A stretch of 64,000 bases of DNA from Microbacterium sp. AG1240 (GTDB taxonomy: Bacteria; Actinomycetota; Actinomycetes; Actinomycetales; Microbacteriaceae). The stretch spans positions 62,001 through 126,000 of the forward strand of contig NZ_RBXJ01000004.1 in the NCBI RefSeq assembly GCF_003635115.1. Reading direction: 5' to 3'. Both the position numbers and the translations under genes were made by a program. This document shows, piece by piece, positions 6,538-15,024 of the stretch (position 1 is the first letter of the stretch; each line of letters opens with the position of its first letter). The notes below the pieces were generated by a model, which saw only the letters and a list, made by a program, of their open reading frames with translations, searched no databases and was not told where the DNA came from.

Positions 6538-7935
6538 TCAGATATTGATCATGTGTCCCGCAAGACCGTGGAACGCTTCCTGCACCGCCTCCGACAGGGT
6601 CGGGTGGGTGTGCACGTTGCGGGCGGCCTCGAGAGCGGTGAGATCCCACTTCTGCGCGAGCGTGAGCTCGGGGAGCAGCTCCGACACGTCGGGTCCGATG
6701 AGGTGGCCTCCGAGCAGCTCGAGGTGCTCGGCGTCGGCGATGAGCTTCACGAACCCGATGGGTTCGCCGAGGCCGTTCGCCTTGCCGTTCGCCGAGAAGG
6801 GGAACTTGGCGACCTTGACGTCGTGACCGGCGTCGCGGGCCTGCTGCTCGGTGAGCCCGAAGCTCGCGACCTGCGGGGAGCAGAACGTGGCGCGCGGCAT
6901 CATGCGGTAGTCGCCGAGCGTCTGGGTCTCGGCCTTTCCGATGGTCTCAGCGGCCACGACACCCTGCGCCTCGGCCACGTGCGCGAGCTGCAGCTTCGCG
7001 GTGACGTCGCCGATCGCGTAGATGTGCGGCACGTTGGTGCGCATGTAGTCGTCGATCGCGATCGCTCCGCGCTCGGTGAGCTCGACACCCGTCTTGTCGA
7101 GACCGAAGCCCTCGACGCGGGGCGCGAAACCGATCGACATGAGCACGCGGTCGGCGTCGATGGAGCCCTGGGCTCCGTCTTTCCCGGTGTAGGTGACGGT
7201 GACCTTGTCGCCGGAGTCGACCACGGTCTCGACCTTGGTGGAGGTGAGGATGTCGACGCCGTACTTCTTGTACTGCTTCTGGATCTCCTTCGAGACCTCG
7301 ACGTCCTCGTTGGGGAGGGCTCGGTCGAGGAACTCGATGATCGTGACCTTGACGCCGTAGTTCGTCAGCACGTAGGCGAATTCCATGCCGATCGCGCCGG
7401 CGCCGACGACGACGATCGATTCGGGCAGATCGCGGTTGAGGATCTGCTCCTCGTACGTGACGACGTTCTTGCTGAGCGTCACACCGGGGAGCAGGCGCAC
7501 GGTCGACCCGGTCGAGATGATGGCGTTGTCGAAGGTGACCTTCTCGGTCGACCCGTCGGCCTTCGCGACCTCGATGCTGTTCGCGTCGAGGAAGGTGCCG
7601 CGGCCCTCGTACTCGGTGACCTTGTTCTTCTTCATCAGGTAATGGATGCCCTTGACGTGGGTATCCGCGACCTTGCGGCTGCGGTCCCAGGCCACGCCGA
7701 AGTCGAAAGAGACATCGCCGGAGATCCCGAACAGATCCGCCTGCGAGTGGAAGGTGTGAGCGAGGTCGGCGTTGCGGATGAGAGCCTTCGAGGGGATGCA
7801 GCCCACGTTGAGGCAGACACCGCCCCAGTACTTCTCTTCGATGATCGCGGTGGACAGTCCGAGCTGGGCGCTTCGCACTGCCGCGACATACCCGCCGGGG
7901 CCCGCGCCGAGGATGACGACGTCGTAATGAGGCAT
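6538..7935 (-). CDS. lpdA: dihydrolipoyl dehydrogenase
   Basis: This is the flavoprotein E3 of 2-oxoacid dehydrogenase complexes. It reoxidises dihydrolipoamide with NAD+ in the cytosol. The 465 residues have the family's normal length. The FAD-binding GAGPGG is at 10-15, the redox disulfide is CLNVGC (Cys41/Cys46), the NAD-binding GAGAIGME is near 180, and the C-terminal [10 protein letters not shown] carries the catalytic His-Glu pair. The gene stands alone, with no E1/E2 nearby, as is common in actinobacteria. GarA/OdhI, which controls 2-oxoglutarate dehydrogenase, is encoded just beyond. A leaderless ATG follows TAGGCT by six bases, and that -10 shares its first three bases with the stop codon of the upstream CopC-like gene. 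Confidence 0.95.
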   Translation of the reverse strand: MPHYDVVILGAGPGGYVAAVRSAQLGLSTAIIEEKYWGGVCLNVGCIPSKALIRNADLAHTFHSQADLFGISGDVSFDFGVAWDRSRKVADTHVKGIHYLMKKNKVTEYEGRGTFLDANSIEVAKADGSTEKVTFDNAIISTGSTVRLLPGVTLSKNVVTYEEQILNRDLPESIVVVGAGAIGMEFAYVLTNYGVKVTIIEFLDRALPNEDVEVSKEIQKQYKKYGVDILTSTKVETVVDSGDKVTVTYTGKDGAQGSIDADRVLMSIGFAPRVEGFGLDKTGVELTERGAIAIDDYMRTNVPHIYAIGDVTAKLQLAHVAEAQGVVAAETIGKAETQTLGDYRMMPRATFCSPQVASFGLTEQQARDAGHDVKVAKFPFSANGKANGLGEPIGFVKLIADAEHLELLGGHLIGPDVSELLPELTLAQKWDLTALEAARNVHTHPTLSEAVQEAFHGLAGHMINI

Positions 7936-7941
7936 GGTTCC

Positions 7942-7947
7942 AGCCTA
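7942..7947 (-). promoter_or_regulatory. -10 hexamer of leaderless lpdA promoter
   Basis: On the minus strand TAGGCT ends six bases before the lpdA ATG. Its TAG is also the stop codon of the preceding gene. Confidence 0.55.
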
Positions 7948-8607
7948 GTCGTCGGTCGTCGGCCGGTCGCCCGTCGAGCCCCCGTCGTTGCGACCCCGGG
8001 GGCGCAGCACGAGCAGGTACAGCACGACGCCGATCACGGCGAGCACGACGACGACCCCGACGATCCAGGGGAGGGGGCTCGAGTCGGATGCTTCGCTGTC
8101 GGGCGCGGTCGTCGTCGGTTCGTCCGTCTCGGGCGGCGTCATGGTCGTCATGGTCGGCTCGGGAGTCGCGGACGCCGTGGTCTCGGTGGGCGCGGACGTC
8201 GGGGTCGCGGGTGCGTCCACCGTGAACGCGAACTCGCCGGAGATGGGGTGCCCGTCGCTGGAGACGACGCGCCAGATGACCGAGATCGCACCGGACGCCG
8301 TGCCCGTGAGCGCCTGGGTCACGTTGACGCCGTCGACGACCGCCGTGCCGTCGACGAGCGACGTGCCCGCAGCATCCGTCACCTCGACGACGTTCGATGC
8401 GCCGTCGCCGAGCAGTTCGGCGCTGTACGACAGGGTGATCTCCGACGGCAGCGCCGTCAGCACCGCATCAGCCGCCGGGTCGGTCGAAACGAGCTGGTCG
8501 TGAGCGGAAACGGGCGACGCGGGCCCGAAGACCGCGAACAGGGCGAGGAGGGCCGCGGCCACCGCGAACGGTGCGCGGCGACGGGTGCGCATAGGGGAGG
8601 AAGTCAC
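7945..8607 (-). CDS. CopC-domain secreted, membrane-anchored protein
   Basis: The gene encodes 220 residues. A signal peptide (residues ~6-34, ending SPVSAHDQ) exposes the N-terminal His expected of CopC copper-binding proteins (AHDQLVSTDPAADAVL). The CopC beta-barrel follows, with IWRVVSSDGHPISGEFAF as its conserved strand including a second His. A Thr/Pro-rich linker and one C-terminal membrane segment (PWIVGVVVVLAVIGVVLYLL) anchor it to the outer face. Copper binding or delivery is the inferred role. No CopD partner is adjacent. The GTG at 8607 is preferred to the ATG at 8592 because TACGCT lies six bases upstream and no ribosome site precedes the ATG. Confidence 0.8.
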   Translation of the reverse strand: MTSSPMRTRRRAPFAVAAALLALFAVFGPASPVSAHDQLVSTDPAADAVLTALPSEITLSYSAELLGDGASNVVEVTDAAGTSLVDGTAVVDGVNVTQALTGTASGAISVIWRVVSSDGHPISGEFAFTVDAPATPTSAPTETTASATPEPTMTTMTPPETDEPTTTAPDSEASDSSPLPWIVGVVVVLAVIGVVLYLLVLRPRGRNDGGSTGDRPTTDD

Positions 8608-8613
8608 CCGTCC

Positions 8614-8619
8614 AGCGTA
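8614..8619 (-). promoter_or_regulatory. -10 hexamer of leaderless promoter
   Basis: On the minus strand TACGCT ends six bases before the GTG at 8607. It decides the start of the CopC-like gene. Confidence 0.5.
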
Positions 8620-8689
8620 TCCGGGGTGCTCGCGCGGGTCTGTGGACACTACTGTCATCGGATAAGGTTTGGGGAGCGAAGGAGGACCT

Positions 8690-9190
8690 GTGGACGAGAC
8701 CCGTCGACCTGAGCCGGAGGACGTGCGCCGCGGCTCTGACGAGAGCGCTTCCGAGCGACTCCCGCACGACATGACGCAGACGTTCGGACACGATTCCGAC
8801 CTGTCGTTCATCCCCTTCGGCGCCGACCTCAGCGAGGCCGAGCTCGAGGCGATCGGGGCGTTGCCATCGCGAGCCGCCCTGCTGATCGTCCGCTCCGGTC
8901 CGACGGCGGGGGCGCGCTACCTGCTCGACACCGACGTCACGACCGTCGGGCGCCACCCCGAGGCCGACATCTTCTTCGACGACGTCACCGTCTCGCGTCG
9001 GCACTCCGAGATCACCCGGGAGGGCACCCGATTCGACATCGTCGATCAGCGCTCGCTCAACGGCACCTACGTGAACGGCGAACGCGTCGACCGCGCAGCG
9101 CTGGTGAACGGCGCCGAGGTGCGCATCGGAAAGTTCCGTCTCAACTTCTTCGTCTCGCCCGCCGACCTGCAGCAGGCGGCCGACGCCTGA
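8690..9190 (+). CDS. garA: FHA-domain regulator, GarA/OdhI-like
   Basis: The gene encodes 166 residues. The C-terminal ~95 residues are an FHA phosphothreonine-binding domain (TTVGRHPEADIFFDDVTVSR with the GR and SRRH elements, then SLNGTYVNGERV). In mycobacteria and corynebacteria the phosphorylated N-terminus of GarA/OdhI folds onto its own FHA domain and stops inhibition of 2-oxoglutarate dehydrogenase. Here a Thr pair in DMTQTFGHDS precedes the FHA domain, although it is not the classic ETTS motif. The start is GTG after GGAGG. The stop overlaps the next ATG. The neighbours repeat the Rv1827-Rv1828-Rv1830 order. The in-window Ser/Thr kinase and PP2C phosphatase are candidate regulators. 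Confidence 0.85.
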   Translation: MDETRRPEPEDVRRGSDESASERLPHDMTQTFGHDSDLSFIPFGADLSEAELEAIGALPSRAALLIVRSGPTAGARYLLDTDVTTVGRHPEADIFFDDVTVSRRHSEITREGTRFDIVDQRSLNGTYVNGERVDRAALVNGAEVRIGKFRLNFFVSPADLQQAADA

Positions 9191-9879
9191 TGCCCGCCGC
9201 ATCCGCCCGTGGCAGGTCCACGGCGACCGCGGGCCTCCTCAGCATCGGCCAGGTGCTCGCGCGTCTGACTCCCGACTTCCCGGCGCTCACCTCGAGCAAG
9301 CTGCGTTTCCTCGAGGTGCAGGGGATCATCACCCCGACGCGCACCGAATCGGGCTACCGCAAGTTCTCGGCCGCCGACCTCGAGCGGTTGCGCCTCGCTC
9401 TCACCCTGCAGCGCGACCACTACCTGCCGCTGTCGGTGATCCGCGACTATCTCGCCGACGTCGATGCCGGTCGCGAGCCCGCCTCGCCGTCGTCGGTGCC
9501 CTCGATCGTTCCCGCGCCGCGTCGATACCGCCGCGACGAACTGCTCTCCGCGGCAGGAGCCGCCCCCCAGCTGCTCAACGACGCGATCTCGACCGGCGTC
9601 ATCGTGGGTGCCGACTCCTACACCGAGCAGACGGTCACGCTGCTGAGGGCGCTCGTCGCGCTCGACCGCCACGGCATCGAGCCCCGGCACATGCGGTCGC
9701 TGCGCCAGAGCGCGGAGCGCGAGGCGACGCTGATCGAATCGGCCCTGTCCGCGCTCCTGCGCCGCCCCGACACGGCGTCGCGAGCGCGAGCGAACGAGCT
9801 CGCGCCCGAGCTCGCCAAGCGCCTCGACGAGGTGCGTGCGATCTTCGTCCGCGGGGCGATCGATCGCCTGCTGTCGTGA
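9190..9879 (+). CDS. ftsR: MerR-family regulator FtsR-like (Rv1828 family)
   Basis: The gene encodes 229 residues, starting with an atypical MerR helix-turn-helix (LLSIGQVLARLTPDFPALTS, then SKLRFLEVQGIITPTRTESGY), which is characteristic of the Rv1828/FtsR family. In Corynebacterium glutamicum FtsR activates ftsZ transcription. The C-terminal half is a helical effector/dimer region with no metal-binding cysteines. The ATG overlaps the garA stop (TGATG), so the two genes are translationally coupled. ftsZ itself is at 41,067 in this window, with a long leader that could hold a target site, but I could not identify one. Confidence 0.8.
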   Translation: MPAASARGRSTATAGLLSIGQVLARLTPDFPALTSSKLRFLEVQGIITPTRTESGYRKFSAADLERLRLALTLQRDHYLPLSVIRDYLADVDAGREPASPSSVPSIVPAPRRYRRDELLSAAGAAPQLLNDAISTGVIVGADSYTEQTVTLLRALVALDRHGIEPRHMRSLRQSAEREATLIESALSALLRRPDTASRARANELAPELAKRLDEVRAIFVRGAIDRLLS

Positions 9880-9987
9880 TGTTCCCGTGACCTTTGCGAC
9901 ACGCCGGGGCCCGGCGAGCGGATGTCATTGCCGGAGGGTCGGGGCTGTTCTAGCGTGGGGAGAGATCACATGAGGAGGCACGACGGC

Positions 9988-10533
9988 ATGAACGCTGGCG
10001 ACGCTGTCGGAGAACCTGGTTTCTCGGCGGAACTCCTCTTCACCGACGGTCTTCCCGGTCTCGACGACGAGGTGGGGTACCGCGGAGCGGTAGCCGCCCG
10101 CGCCGCGGGCATCACCTACCGTCAGCTCGACTACTGGGCGCGCACCGAACTCGTCGAGCCCACCGTCCGCGGTGCGAGCGGCTCCGGTTCGCAGCGGCTC
10201 TACGGCTTCCGCGACATCCTCGTTCTGAAGCTCGTCAAACGCCTTCTCGACACCGGTATCTCGCTCCAGCAGATCCGCACGGCCGTCGAGCAGCTCCGCG
10301 CATCCGGCATCCGCGATCTCGCGGGCACGACGCTCATGAGCGACGGGGCCTCCGTCTACCTGTGCACCTCCAACGACGAGGTCATCGACCTCGTCAGCCG
10401 AGGCCAGGGCGTCTTCGGCATCGCCGTCGGCAAGGTGCTGCGCGAGGTCGAGACGACGCTCATCGACTTCGATGCCACCGTGATCGACCCCGTCGACGAG
10501 CTCGCCGCCCGCCGCACCAAGCGCACCGCGTAG
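9988..10533 (+). CDS. MerR-family transcriptional regulator (Rv1830 family)
   Basis: The gene encodes 181 residues. Residues ~20-90 form a MerR-type winged helix (VAARAAGITYRQLDYWARTE, then SGSQRLYGFRDILVLKLVKR). A helical linker (TGISLQQIRTAVEQLRASGI) and a C-terminal domain of the Rv1830 type follow. The target is unknown; the mycobacterial relative is linked to cell division and drug response. The start at 9988 is preferred over an ATG at 9970 because AGGAGG lies nine bases upstream. In mycobacteria a DUF151 nuclease gene separates this gene from the FtsR-like one; here none does. Confidence 0.8.
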   Translation: MNAGDAVGEPGFSAELLFTDGLPGLDDEVGYRGAVAARAAGITYRQLDYWARTELVEPTVRGASGSGSQRLYGFRDILVLKLVKRLLDTGISLQQIRTAVEQLRASGIRDLAGTTLMSDGASVYLCTSNDEVIDLVSRGQGVFGIAVGKVLREVETTLIDFDATVIDPVDELAARRTKRTA

Positions 10534-10600
10534 ACCTCCGTCTCGCGCGTCCGCTCCACCGACGACCGGTCGCGGACGTCATCCCGTCGATGCGGGCGTT

Positions 10601-10628
10601 CGCTGAGCGCGCCGTGCGGCGCTCAGCG
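10601..10628. terminator. inverted repeat between convergent genes
   Basis: A perfect 10-bp stem (CGCTGAGCGC with GCGCTCAGCG) with an 8-base loop lies between the MerR gene and the convergent parA-like gene. It has no T-run. Confidence 0.5.
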
Positions 10629-10723
10629 CCCGTCAGGACGTGTCCGCGAGGTCGTGCTCGTCAGGGCATGGGTGCCGAGACGTGTCCGTCGAGAGACGTC
10701 ACCGCCGGGTGAAGCCGTCGCCC

Positions 10724-11533
10724 TCAGGCGCGGGTGTCGCCCGGTACGGGGATGCGGCCGGTGCGCATGATGCGGTCGAGGAGGGCGTCGAAGTCGGCCG
10801 CGAGTTCCTGCGCCGAGTCGCCCGGCCAGACGTGCAACGGCTTCGCCGCGCCCTGAGCCTGCTGCAGCGACGTGCGCTCGGGCAGCTGCGGGTTCAAAAC
10901 GAGGGGGCCGAACATGTCTCGCAGTTCCTTGATGCGGAACTGGTGCTCGATCGACTGGGGGCGCACGCGGTTGACGACGACACCGAGCGGCTGGAGACGG
11001 GGGGAGAGGCCCCGGCGGATCTCTTCGATCGCGCGCAGCGCGCGGTCGGCGGCGGCGACGGAGAAGAGCCCGGGCTCGGTGACCACGATCACGCGGTCGG
11101 ATGCCGCCCACGCGGTGCGGGTCAGGGCATTGAGAGATGGCGCGCAGTCGATGAGCACGAGGTCGTAGTCGGCCTCGATCGTCGCGAGCGCCTCCTCGAG
11201 CTTCCACACGTCGCGCACGCTCGGGTGCGGTCCGTCGAAGTTGATCGCCGAGGGGCTGCCGATGAGAACGTCGATCGTTCCCGGGTGGACCTTCGCCCAC
11301 CCCGACGAGGTGATCGCCTGACGCACGACCTTCTCCCGCGGATTGGCGAGGACGTCGGCGATATTGAGGCGCCCCGCCACCTGGATGTCCATGCCGGTGG
11401 AGACATCCGATTGGGGATCGAGATCCACGACGAGGGTGCGGACACCACGCGCGAACGCTGCTGAGGCGAGCCCGAGCGTCACGGTGGTCTTGCCGACCCC
11501 ACCTTTGAGCGAGCTGACCGAGAGAACGTGCAC
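10724..11533 (-). CDS. ParA-family ATPase
   Basis: The gene encodes 269 residues with a deviant Walker A motif (SSLKGGVGKTTVT, residues ~7-19), switch I DLDPQSD and a Walker B region (YDLVLIDCAPSLN), the hallmarks of ParA/Soj proteins that form ATP-dependent dimers on DNA or membranes. No ParB gene or parS-like site (TGTTTCACGTGAAACA) is beside it, so this is an orphan ParA rather than the chromosomal parAB locus. Such orphans position cargo or polar structures in actinobacteria. It is divergent from pyc, with TAACGT as a candidate -10 eight bases before the GTG. Confidence 0.85.
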   Translation of the reverse strand: MHVLSVSSLKGGVGKTTVTLGLASAAFARGVRTLVVDLDPQSDVSTGMDIQVAGRLNIADVLANPREKVVRQAITSSGWAKVHPGTIDVLIGSPSAINFDGPHPSVRDVWKLEEALATIEADYDLVLIDCAPSLNALTRTAWAASDRVIVVTEPGLFSVAAADRALRAIEEIRRGLSPRLQPLGVVVNRVRPQSIEHQFRIKELRDMFGPLVLNPQLPERTSLQQAQGAAKPLHVWPGDSAQELAADFDALLDRIMRTGRIPVPGDTRA

Positions 11534-11607
11534 GATCCCCTACGTTACCGTCCCCTAGGCTGTGAGCACACTTTGCCCCCTTAGGTCGTCTGCTCAGTGA
11601 GGTGCGA

Positions 11608-14600
11608 ATGTTCCGAAAAATCCTCGTCGCGAACCGTGGGGAGATCGCCATCCGTGCGTTCCGCGCGGCGTATGAAGTGGGCGCCCGCACCGTCGCGGTG
11701 TTCCCCTACGAAGATCGCAGTTCCCTCCATCGGCTCAAGGCCGACGAGGCCTACCTGATCGGCGAACGGGGCCACCCCGTGCGTGCCTACCTCGACGTCG
11801 CGGAGATCATCCGCGTGGCGAAGGAGTCGGGCGCCGACGCGATCTACCCGGGCTACGGCTTCCTCTCCGAGAACCCCGACCTCGCCGAGCAGGCCGCCGC
11901 CAACGGCATCGCCTTCATCGGTCCGCCGGCCGCGGTGCTCGAGATGGCGGGCAACAAGGTCACCGCGAAGCACCACGCCATCTCGGCGGGTGTTCCCGTG
12001 CTGCGATCGACCGAAGCATCCGATGACATCGACGCTCTCGTCGCTCAAGCCGGCGACATCGGATTCCCGCTGTTCGCGAAGGCGGTCGCCGGAGGTGGCG
12101 GTCGAGGGATGCGCCGTGTGGCGGATGCGGCGGAGCTCGCACCGGCGCTGGCGGAGGCCATGCGCGAGGCGCAGAGCGCGTTCGGCGACGCGAGGATGTT
12201 CCTCGAGCAGGCCGTGCAGCGGCCCCGCCACATCGAGGTGCAGATCCTCGCCGATCAGGCGGGCGAGACGGTGCACCTGTTCGAGCGCGACTGCTCGGTG
12301 CAGCGGCGCCACCAGAAGGTCATCGAGATCGCTCCCGCCCCGAACCTCGACGAGGGCGTCCGCGACGATCTGCACCGGTACGCCGTGGCTTTCGCCCGGT
12401 CGATCGGCTACCAGAACGCCGGCACGGTCGAGTTCCTGCTCGAGACGGCCGGCCCCCGCACCGGCGAAGTCGTCTTCATCGAGATGAACCCGCGCATCCA
12501 GGTCGAGCACACCGTGACCGAGGAGGTCACCGACGTCGACCTCGTGCAGTCGCAGATGCGGATCGCCGCCGGCCAGACCCTCGTCGATCTCGGCCTCACG
12601 CAGGGTGAGATCCGCCTGCGCGGCGCCGCTCTCCAGTGCCGCATCACGACGGAAGACCCCACGCAGGGGTTCCGCCCCGACACCGGCAAGATCACGACGT
12701 ACCGCTCGCCCGGTGGCGCCGGCATCCGCCTCGACGGCGGCACCACGGCGGCCGGATCGCAGGTCAGCCCCCACTTCGACTCGATGCTGGCGAAGCTCAC
12801 GTGCCGCGGGCGCGATTTCGGCGCCGCCGTCGCCCGCGCGCGTCGCGCCCTCGCCGAGTTCCGCATCCGCGGCGTCTCCACGAACATCCCCTTCCTCCAG
12901 GCGGTGCTCGATGACCCGGCCTTCGTGGCCGGCGACGTGAGCACGTCCTTCATCGATGAGCGCCCCGAACTGCTGCGCGGCCGCGAGTCGAAAGACCGCG
13001 GCACGAAGATGCTCAACTGGCTCGTCGACGCCACGGTCAACCGGCCGAACGGGCAGAACCCGCTGTCGGTCGACCCCCGCTCCAAGCTCCCTGCCCTCGA
13101 CCTGCTGGCCCCGGCCCCCGTCGGATCGCGCCAGCGTCTGCAGGAGCTCGGCCCCGAAGGATTCGCGCGGGCGCTGCGCGAACAGACCGCCCTCGCCGTC
13201 ACCGACACCACGTTCCGCGACGCCCACCAGTCGCTCCTCGCGACACGGGTGCGCACGAAAGACCTCGTCACCGTCGCGCCCTACGTCGCGCGACTGACCC
13301 CCGAGCTGCTCTCGGTCGAGGCGTGGGGCGGCGCGACCTACGACGTGGCACTGCGCTTCCTCGGCGAAGACCCGTGGGAGCGCCTCGACGCCCTGCGCAC
13401 GGCGCTGCCGAACGTCGCTCTGCAGATGCTGCTGCGCGGCCGCAACACCGTCGGTTACACGCCGTACCCGTCGGAGGTCACCGACGCGTTCGTGGCCGAG
13501 GCCGCAGCATCCGGGGTCGACATCTTCCGCATCTTCGACGCCCTCAACGACGTCTCGCAGATGCGCCCTGCCATCGACGCGGTGCTCGCCACAGGCTCGG
13601 CCGTCGCCGAGGTCGCCGTCTGCTACACCGGCGACCTGCTCGACCCCGCCGAGTCGCTGTACACGCTGGATTACTACCTCGGCCTCGCCGAGCAGATCGT
13701 CGACGCGGGCGCCCATGTGCTCGCGATCAAGGACATGGCGGGGCTCCTGCGACCCGCCGCGGCATCGCGTCTGGTCACCGCGCTGCGCGAGCGCTTCGAC
13801 CTGCCCGTGCACGTGCACACGCACGACACGGCCGGCGGACAGCTCGCGACTCTCCTGGCGGCATCCGCGGCCGGGGCGGATGCTGTCGACGCGGCCGCCG
13901 CGCCCCTGTCGGGAACCACGAGCCAGCCGTCGCTGTCGGCGCTCGTGGCGGCGATGGCCCACACCGAGCGCGACACGGGGTTGAGCCTGGAGGCCGTCTC
14001 CGACCTCGAGCCGTACTGGGAGGCCGTGCGTCACCTGTACGGGCCGTTCGAGTCGGGCCTGCCCGGCCCTACCGGCCGCGTGTACCGCCACGAGATCCCG
14101 GGCGGTCAGCTCTCCAACCTCCGCCAGCAGGCGATCGCGCTCGGCCTGGCCGACGACTTCGAGCTGATCGAGGACATGTACGCGGCCGCGAACGCGATCC
14201 TGGGCCGCGTGCCGAAGGTGACCCCGTCGTCGAAGGTGGTGGGCGATCTCGCTCTGCACCTCGCGGCCGTGCGGGCCGATCCCGCCGACTTCGAGGCGAA
14301 CCCCGAGAAGTACGACGTGCCCGACTCGGTCGTGGGCTTCATGGCCGGCGAACTCGGCGATCTGCCGGGAGGCTGGCCCGAACCGTTCCGCACGAAGGTG
14401 CTCGCCGGACGCGACGTGAAGATCGGCGTCACCCCGTTGACGCCCGAGCAGTCCGCCGATCTGGAAGGCGCGTCCGCCGAGCGGCGCGCGGCGTTGAACA
14501 CGTTGCTCTTCCCCGGTCCGACGAAGATCTTCCGCGAGATGCGCGACGCCTACGGCGACCTGAGCGTTCTGGACACCCCCGACTACCTCTACGGTCTCGT

Positions 14601-15015
14601 ACCCGGGGCGGAGCACGTCGTCGAGATCGAGAAGGGCGTCCAGCTCTTCGTCGGACTCGAAGCCATCGGCGAGGCCGACGACAAGGGCATGCGCACGGTC
14701 ATGACGACCCTCAACGGGCAGCTGCGCCCGGTGTTCGTGCGCGACCGTTCGATCGAGGTCGACGTGAGGCAGGCAGAGAAGGCCGACACGACTCGACCGG
14801 GTCAGGTCGCGGCTCCCTTCTCGGGCGTCGTGACGCTGAAATCCGCGGAGGGCGACAGGGTCGAGGCGGGCCAGGCGGTCGCGTCGATCGAGGCCATGAA
14901 GATGGAGGCCGCGATCACCGCACCGGTCTCGGGAGTGGTCGAACGCCTCGCCGTGGGGTCGCCTCAGCAGGTCGACGCCGGAGACCTTTTGGTCGTGATC
15001 CGTCCCGCGCAGTAA
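11608..15015 (+). CDS. pyc: pyruvate carboxylase
   Basis: This enzyme makes oxaloacetate from pyruvate, bicarbonate and ATP to refill the TCA cycle. The single chain of 1,135 residues has the usual length. The N-terminal biotin carboxylase domain (RKILVANRGEIAIR, with the ATP-grasp stretch FAKAVAGGGGRGMR) extends to ~450. The carboxyltransferase TIM barrel (TDTTFRDAHQSLLATR, ~530-800) has its metal-binding HVHTHDTAGG. The C-terminal biotinyl domain has EAMKMEAA, the target Lys being near 1098. The ATG follows a weak GAGG site. The stop TAA forms the first three bases of the -10 of the next gene. Confidence 0.95.
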   Translation: MFRKILVANRGEIAIRAFRAAYEVGARTVAVFPYEDRSSLHRLKADEAYLIGERGHPVRAYLDVAEIIRVAKESGADAIYPGYGFLSENPDLAEQAAANGIAFIGPPAAVLEMAGNKVTAKHHAISAGVPVLRSTEASDDIDALVAQAGDIGFPLFAKAVAGGGGRGMRRVADAAELAPALAEAMREAQSAFGDARMFLEQAVQRPRHIEVQILADQAGETVHLFERDCSVQRRHQKVIEIAPAPNLDEGVRDDLHRYAVAFARSIGYQNAGTVEFLLETAGPRTGEVVFIEMNPRIQVEHTVTEEVTDVDLVQSQMRIAAGQTLVDLGLTQGEIRLRGAALQCRITTEDPTQGFRPDTGKITTYRSPGGAGIRLDGGTTAAGSQVSPHFDSMLAKLTCRGRDFGAAVARARRALAEFRIRGVSTNIPFLQAVLDDPAFVAGDVSTSFIDERPELLRGRESKDRGTKMLNWLVDATVNRPNGQNPLSVDPRSKLPALDLLAPAPVGSRQRLQELGPEGFARALREQTALAVTDTTFRDAHQSLLATRVRTKDLVTVAPYVARLTPELLSVEAWGGATYDVALRFLGEDPWERLDALRTALPNVALQMLLRGRNTVGYTPYPSEVTDAFVAEAAASGVDIFRIFDALNDVSQMRPAIDAVLATGSAVAEVAVCYTGDLLDPAESLYTLDYYLGLAEQIVDAGAHVLAIKDMAGLLRPAAASRLVTALRERFDLPVHVHTHDTAGGQLATLLAASAAGADAVDAAAAPLSGTTSQPSLSALVAAMAHTERDTGLSLEAVSDLEPYWEAVRHLYGPFESGLPGPTGRVYRHEIPGGQLSNLRQQAIALGLADDFELIEDMYAAANAILGRVPKVTPSSKVVGDLALHLAAVRADPADFEANPEKYDVPDSVVGFMAGELGDLPGGWPEPFRTKVLAGRDVKIGVTPLTPEQSADLEGASAERRAALNTLLFPGPTKIFREMRDAYGDLSVLDTPDYLYGLVPGAEHVVEIEKGVQLFVGLEAIGEADDKGMRTVMTTLNGQLRPVFVRDRSIEVDVRQAEKADTTRPGQVAAPFSGVVTLKSAEGDRVEAGQAVASIEAMKMEAAITAPVSGVVERLAVGSPQQVDAGDLLVVIRPAQ

Positions 15016-15018
15016 CCT
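15013..15018 (+). promoter_or_regulatory. -10 hexamer of leaderless promoter, overlapping the pyc stop
   Basis: TAACCT starts with the pyc stop codon TAA and ends six bases before the ATG at 15025. Confidence 0.5.
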
Positions 15019-15024
15019 GAGGGG

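Noticed and set aside
8669-8689. Upstream TTG start for the FHA gene
   Set aside because: The GGAGG ribosome site at 8681 lies after it and points to the GTG at 8690.
6526-8712. Long plus-strand open frame over lpdA and the CopC-like gene
   Set aside because: It is an antisense shadow of well-supported genes, with a composition rich in Asp, Val, Gly and Arg and no domains.
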